Shown here: positions 33,385-37,255 of the stretch, piece after piece | Numbering within the stretch: position 1 is the stretch's first letter | How the letters are laid out: each line of letters starts with the position of its first letter | NCBI GenBank assembly: GCA_001464065.1 | Contig: LNDN01000015.1 | Coordinates: forward strand, 1 to 37,255 | Reading direction: 5' to 3' | Source of the DNA: Acidobacteria bacterium Ga0077522 | Lineage (GTDB): Bacteria > Acidobacteriota > Vicinamibacteria > Vicinamibacterales > Vicinamibacteraceae | DNA: 37,255 nt | The notes under the pieces: generated by a model | The model's input: only the letters and a program-made list of their open reading frames with translations | The model's database searches: none | Told to the model about the DNA's origin: nothing | Made by a program: the position numbers and the translations under genes

Positions 33385-35295
33385 ATGTCCACCCCGGAAG
33401 ACCCCTCGTCCACGCTGCTCGGCATCGACCGCCGCCTCGCCCTCAGTCTGGCGTGCGGTGCGCTGTTGATCGCCGCGTGGGTGGGTGAGGGCTGGCTGGG
33501 GCTGTCGCATGCGTGGGCGGTCGGGTTGTACGTGCTGTCGGGCGTCTGCGGCGCCGCCGAACTCGTGCGGGCCACGCTCGGCGAGATTCGCGAGGGTCGG
33601 TATCGCGCCGACATCGACCTGCTGATGCTGCTGGCAGCGCTGGGTGCCGCTGGCCTCGGCGAGTGGGTCGAGGGCACGTTCCTGCTGTTTCTCTTCTCGC
33701 TGGCGAATGCGGCCGAGCACTACGCGATGGGGCGGGCGACCGGCGCGATCCGGGCGCTCGGCGATCTCACGCCGCCGACCGCCCGGCTGATCTTCGCCGA
33801 CGGTCACGACGAGGTCGTGCCCATCGCGCAGGTGGCGCGTGGGGCCCTCGTGCTGATTCGCCCGTCCGAGCGGATGCCGGTCGACGGTGTCGTCCGCAGC
33901 GGTCGCTCGGCGGTCGACCAGGCACCCATCACCGGCGAGTCCGTGCCCGTCGACAAGGCGCCGGGCGATCAGGTGTTTGCCGGCACCGTCAATGGCGACG
34001 GCGCCCTGCAGGTGGAGACGACGAAGGCGGTCGGCGAGCGGACGCTCGATCGCATCATCCAGCTCGTCGCCGATGCCCAGGCGCAGAAGGCGCACACCGA
34101 ACAGCTGACGGCACGCTTCGAGCGCGCGTTCGTGCCCATCGTGCTGGTCTCGGCCACGCTGCTGATCGTGGTCCCGCCACTGCTTGGCGTCTGGCCCTGG
34201 GCCACGAGCATCTACCGTGGCATGGCGCTGCTCGTCGGGGCCTCGCCCTGTGCGCTCGCGCTCGGCACGCCGGCGGCCATCCTCTCGGGGATTGCCCAGG
34301 CGGCCCGGCGCGGGGTGCTCGTCAAGGGCGGCGCGCAACTCGAAGCCCTCGGCATGGTGAACGCCCTGGCGGTCGACAAGACGGGCACCTTGACGATCGG
34401 CAAGCCCGAGGTCACCGACGTAGTGCCGATCGAGGGCAGCCGCGAGCGGCTGCTGGCCGTGGCCGGTGCCGTGGAACGGCAGTCGCAGCATCCGCTGGCC
34501 GAAGCCATCGTGCGGCGTGCGGATGCCGAGGGCGCCGCGGCGCTCGAGTCCGGGCCCCTCGAGAGCGTGACGGCACGAGGGGTGCGCGCCGTCATCGACG
34601 GCGAGACCGTCGAGATCGGCAGCCTCCGCATGTGGGCCGACCTGCCGGGCGGGGTGCCGTCCGTCGTGCAGGAGGCGGTGGCGGCCCTGCAGGCGCAGGC
34701 GCGCAGCACGATGGTCATCAGGCACGGCACGCGCTGGCTGGGTGTCTTCGGCGTGGCCGACACGGCACGGCCGGCGGCGGCCGCGGCCCTCGAGGCGCTG
34801 CGGCGCATGGGCGTCAAGCCGATCGTGATGCTGACCGGCGACAACGAGCACGTCGCCCGACAGATCGGACGCGAGGTGGGCATCGACGACGTGCAGGCGC
34901 ACCTGTTGCCGGAGGACAAGGCGCTCGCTGTGGAGGCCTTGCGGCAACGCTACGGCAGCGTCGCGATGATCGGGGACGGCGTCAACGATGCGCCGGCCCT
35001 GGCGAGCGCCAACGTCGGCATCGCCATGGGCGCGGCGGGCACCGCGGCGGCCCTCGAGGCGGCCGACGTCGCGCTCATGAGCGACGACATCGCCCAGGTG
35101 CCGTTCGCGATCGGCCTGGCCAGGCAGACGCGCCGCATCATCGTCCAGAACCTGGTGATCGCCCTCGGAGTGATCGGGTTCCTGATTCTGGTCACGACCA
35201 CCGGCCTGATGGGCATCGGCCCCGCGGTCGTGCTCCATGAAGGCAGCACGCTGGTGGTGATTGCCAACGCGCTCCGCCTGCTGGTCTACCGCTGA
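33385..35295 (+). CDS. P1B-4-type heavy-metal ATPase (Fe/Co class)
   Basis: The protein has 636 residues. Membrane segments are followed by the actuator (DQAPITGESVPVDK), the SPC motif in ASPCALALGTP (S287-C289), the phosphorylated D331 in VDKTGTLT, SQHPLAEAI, MLTGDN and GDGVNDAPAL. The last membrane helix carries HEGST (618-622). SPC together with HEGGT/HEGST marks the P1B-4 subgroup (CoaT, CtpD), known to export Co or Fe(II). There is no N-terminal metal-binding domain, as usual for this group. It is coupled to the FMN reductase gene, which could supply reduced metal or flavin; this link is inference. Confidence 0.93.
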   Translation: MSTPEDPSSTLLGIDRRLALSLACGALLIAAWVGEGWLGLSHAWAVGLYVLSGVCGAAELVRATLGEIREGRYRADIDLLMLLAALGAAGLGEWVEGTFLLFLFSLANAAEHYAMGRATGAIRALGDLTPPTARLIFADGHDEVVPIAQVARGALVLIRPSERMPVDGVVRSGRSAVDQAPITGESVPVDKAPGDQVFAGTVNGDGALQVETTKAVGERTLDRIIQLVADAQAQKAHTEQLTARFERAFVPIVLVSATLLIVVPPLLGVWPWATSIYRGMALLVGASPCALALGTPAAILSGIAQAARRGVLVKGGAQLEALGMVNALAVDKTGTLTIGKPEVTDVVPIEGSRERLLAVAGAVERQSQHPLAEAIVRRADAEGAAALESGPLESVTARGVRAVIDGETVEIGSLRMWADLPGGVPSVVQEAVAALQAQARSTMVIRHGTRWLGVFGVADTARPAAAAALEALRRMGVKPIVMLTGDNEHVARQIGREVGIDDVQAHLLPEDKALAVEALRQRYGSVAMIGDGVNDAPALASANVGIAMGAAGTAAALEAADVALMSDDIAQVPFAIGLARQTRRIIVQNLVIALGVIGFLILVTTTGLMGIGPAVVLHEGSTLVVIANALRLLVYR

Positions 35296-35334
35296 GGCAA
35301 CGAAGGCGGGCCGCCTCGCGTCCCATCGAGTGCC

Positions 35335-35493
35335 ATGCGAGGCGTCAAGAAGGCCCACCTGCCGACGAGGATCTGCGTGAAGTGCCAGCGCCCGTTCACC
35401 TGGCGCAAGAAGTGGGCGCGCGACTGGGCCAACGTCAAGTACTGCAGCGACGCCTGCCGTCGCCACGCCCGAGCCCTGAGCCTCGAGCCGTGA
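35335..35493 (+). CDS. DUF2256 small zinc-ribbon-like protein
   Basis: The protein has 52 residues. [18 protein letters not shown] and [10 protein letters not shown] give the four cysteines (C14, C17, C37, C41) and the basic tryptophan-rich core of DUF2256. The function is unknown; the cysteines suggest a zinc site. It begins 39 bases after the P-type ATPase gene. Its last residues (ALSLEP) are encoded by degenerate units of the adjacent heptamer array, so the C-terminus has probably been rewritten by repeat growth. Confidence 0.9.
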   Translation: MRGVKKAHLPTRICVKCQRPFTWRKKWARDWANVKYCSDACRRHARALSLEP

Positions 35494-35575
35494 GCCTTCG
35501 GTTCTGAGCCTTGAGCCTTGAGCCTTGAGCCTTGAGCCTTCGGTTCTCAGCCCTGCGCCTTCAGCCCTGAGCCCT
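35472..35575. repeat. heptamer array TGAGCCT
   Basis: Five perfect TGAGCCT units (35505-35539) are flanked on both sides by degenerate units and by a shared CCTTCGGTTCT segment (35495-35505 and 35537-35547). The array fills the space between the DUF2256 gene and the convergent nucleotidase gene and extends into the DUF2256 3' end. No terminator hairpin is obvious. Confidence 0.85.
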
Positions 35576-35576
35576 C

Positions 35577-37255
35577 CTACTGACAGCGAACCGGATAGCT
35601 GTTGCCCGGCACGCGAATGCGTTTCCGGTCGACATTCCGCTCGGCGATGCCGCCGCCGACGGGCCGCTGCGCATCGCCCTTCAGCACTGCGACCACCGAT
35701 TCCCGCATCGGTGACCCGAGGCGCAGGACGAAGCGTCGCGCCATATCGGGGAAGTAGCCGGCGCCGCCCGAGGCGACGAACTCGTTGGTGACGATGCGCA
35801 GGGACGTCTCCGCGGGAATCGCCGCGCCACTCCGCGACAGCGTCACGCGCGGCGTCGGGCCGTCGCACGTCACGTCGGCCTCGATGCCGGAGACGATGGG
35901 GATGGGGCCCCGCGTCACCCCGCGCAGGATGGCCTCGGCGATCATGCTGGCCGGCAGGGTCGCCGTGGCGACCACGCTGTCGAACGGCAGCAGGGCGTAG
36001 ATGTCGCCGTAGGTGATCGGACCCGCCGTCAGGCCGGCGCGGGTGCCGGTCGCGTTGTACAAGGCGACGTCCATGGCCGGGTAGGCGGCCCGCAGCAGGT
36101 CCACGACCAGATGGCTGGCCGGCGATTCGTCGCGCGTCGAGTGCGGGTAGTCCCGGTCGGCCACCACGCCCAGTGGCTGGTCGCGTCGACGTTCCGCCCG
36201 GGCGATGTCCGCGCGCAGGACGGCCATCATGCCGGCATCGTGACGCACGGGACGTCCTTCGTAGTCCGGCGGCGCGCAGGCGTCCGGCGCCCACGAGGCG
36301 ATGTCCCGGCTCTGCACGCCATCGCACAGGTACCGGGGCGGGTGAATGCGGGCGTCGGCGACGCGGCCGGCCGTGTCGATCCGGAGATCGACGCGGCTGA
36401 ACGCCCGGCCCAACTGGAAGGCCTCGACGATCGCGATGCCGTCGACGCGATGGGCGATGCCGAAGTGCGCGTGCCCGGCCGCGATGACGTCGACGAGGCC
36501 CGGCGGCAGCGCGCGCGCGAGCTGGAAGACCTCGCCCTGCAGCCGGCAGGCGGACAGGTCGTCGGGATCGGTGAAGCGATCGCAACTGCCCCCCGCGTGT
36601 GCCAGCACGACCACGACCGTGGCGCCCGCCGCCCGCAGTTGGGTGGCTTCGCGTTCGATCGCGTCCCGCATCGGGGTGATCTGCAATCGCACCAGGTTGC
36701 GGGGGTCGGTCGCCTGCAGTGTGCCCGGGGTCGTGACGCCGATCAGACCGATGCGGACGCCAGCGACGGTGAGGATGGTGGCGGGTCGGATGTTGCGCGG
36801 CGTCCATGGCGCGCCCGCCGTGGTGCGCAGGTTGGCGGCCAGGAACGGAAACCGTGCCTGGCGTGCCCGTGCCTCGATGTTGCCGGTGGGATTGTCGCGC
36901 GGCGACCGCGGCACGGTGTCTCGCCCGGTCGGACCGAAGTCGAACTCGTGATTGCCGATGGTCACGGCGTCGTACCGGAGGGCGTTGTAGGCGCGCACGA
37001 CGGCAGCGCCTTCGCCGAGGTTCGACTCGAGCGTGCCCTGCCACATGTCGCCCGCATCGACGAGCAGGACGTCGCCGCCCTCGGCCCGCCGGGCCGCGCG
37101 CAGGTTCTGCACATGGCCTGACAGCCAGGGCAGGCTCTCCAGATGGCCGTGGACGTCGGTAGTGGCGACCACGGAGATGGTCACGGGGCTCGCGCTGAGA
37201 CGCGCCGTCACCGGCGAGGTCGCGGGCGCCGTCGGTCGAGCGCACGACGCGGCGA
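35577..37255 (-). CDS. lipoprotein 5'-nucleotidase (UshA-like), 5' end outside window
   Basis: The frame stays open to the right edge, so the start is missing. The first visible residues include AASCARPTAP, a plausible lipobox with the Cys at 37242-37244, which suggests a lipid-anchored protein. The metallophosphoesterase domain has complete motifs: TTDVHGHLES, VDAGDMWQG, TIGNHEFDFG, VLAHAGG and AAGHAHFG. The C-terminal 5'-nucleotidase domain has NATGTRAGLTAGPITYGDIY and TNEFVASGGAGYF. It should hydrolyse nucleotides or related esters in the periplasm to recover phosphate and nucleosides. A GTG at 37211 is a possible internal start but would drop the lipobox. It differs from the cytosolic relative at 2212-3645 in keeping the GNHE motif. 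Confidence 0.9.
   Translation of the reverse strand, partial: AASCARPTAPATSPVTARLSASPVTISVVATTDVHGHLESLPWLSGHVQNLRAARRAEGGDVLLVDAGDMWQGTLESNLGEGAAVVRAYNALRYDAVTIGNHEFDFGPTGRDTVPRSPRDNPTGNIEARARQARFPFLAANLRTTAGAPWTPRNIRPATILTVAGVRIGLIGVTTPGTLQATDPRNLVRLQITPMRDAIEREATQLRAAGATVVVVLAHAGGSCDRFTDPDDLSACRLQGEVFQLARALPPGLVDVIAAGHAHFGIAHRVDGIAIVEAFQLGRAFSRVDLRIDTAGRVADARIHPPRYLCDGVQSRDIASWAPDACAPPDYEGRPVRHDAGMMAVLRADIARAERRRDQPLGVVADRDYPHSTRDESPASHLVVDLLRAAYPAMDVALYNATGTRAGLTAGPITYGDIYALLPFDSVVATATLPASMIAEAILRGVTRGPIPIVSGIEADVTCDGPTPRVTLSRSGAAIPAETSLRIVTNEFVASGGAGYFPDMARRFVLRLGSPMRESVVAVLKGDAQRPVGGGIAERNVDRKRIRVPGNSYPVRCQ

Noticed and set aside
33025-37245. Very long minus-strand open frame (about 1400 codons)
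   Set aside because: It runs antisense to the P-type ATPase and out of frame with the nucleotidase, has biased low-information composition, and shows no domain.

Overview
This is a GC-rich (roughly 70 %) chromosomal window with tightly packed genes. They include secreted hydrolases, a sulfatase, a neutral-ceramidase-like enzyme, Tat-exported enzymes, DUF4126, DUF2256 and several two-component systems. Together with heptamer repeats between genes, this mix suggests an acidobacterium of the Vicinamibacteria (Luteitalea-like) type. That assignment is inference: no rRNA or other marker gene is present. I see no prophage, insertion sequence, CRISPR array, tRNA or rRNA.

Left block (about 259-8316, all minus strand). 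Transcribed from right to left it holds a frameshifted small gene, a two-domain KaiC-like ATPase, a NarX-type histidine kinase, a NarL-type response regulator, a second histidine kinase with an RsbRD-like sensor region, a cytosolic SoxB-like metallophosphoesterase, and a secreted sugar dehydrogenase-cytochrome c fusion. Neighbouring genes mostly overlap or lie within a few bases, so this is probably one or two operons. A divergent histidine kinase (8504-9346) faces the other way and shares an N-terminal coiled-coil motif with the NarX-type kinase.

Middle block (9364-18392). It contains a DUF4126 membrane protein, an M28 peptidase, a secreted iduronate-sulfatase-like enzyme, a secreted GH5-like glycosidase and a SigX5/SigG-type sigma factor with a SnoaL-like tail. 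It also contains a hybrid histidine kinase with an N-terminal HNOBA domain, joined by a 4-bp overlap to an HD-GYP response regulator. HNOBA domains normally work with H-NOX nitric-oxide sensors and HD-GYP proteins degrade cyclic di-GMP, so this pair looks like a gas-to-c-di-GMP relay. No intact H-NOX gene is present. Instead, a 41-codon ORF directly upstream of the kinase contains the string MYGLVNHSFE, resembling the first residues of H-NOX proteins.

Right block (18461-35493, mostly plus strand). It starts with a secreted ADP-ribosylglycohydrolase-like protein, a META-domain lipoprotein, a GIY-YIG-like protein and a cupin, followed by a minus-strand lipase. A long plus-strand run then holds a Tat-exported ceramidase-like enzyme, a Tat-exported DegT-type PLP enzyme, an OpuC/EgtU-type importer (ATPase plus fused permease-binding protein), an MsbA-type exporter, a GH20-like secreted protein, a beta-propeller protein, an FMN reductase, a P1B-4 metal ATPase and a 52-residue DUF2256 protein. 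Several junctions are ATGA overlaps. The window ends inside a minus-strand lipoprotein 5'-nucleotidase whose first codons lie outside.

The spaces between genes carry heptamer and octamer tandem arrays and two GTAG-led palindromes that look like REP elements.
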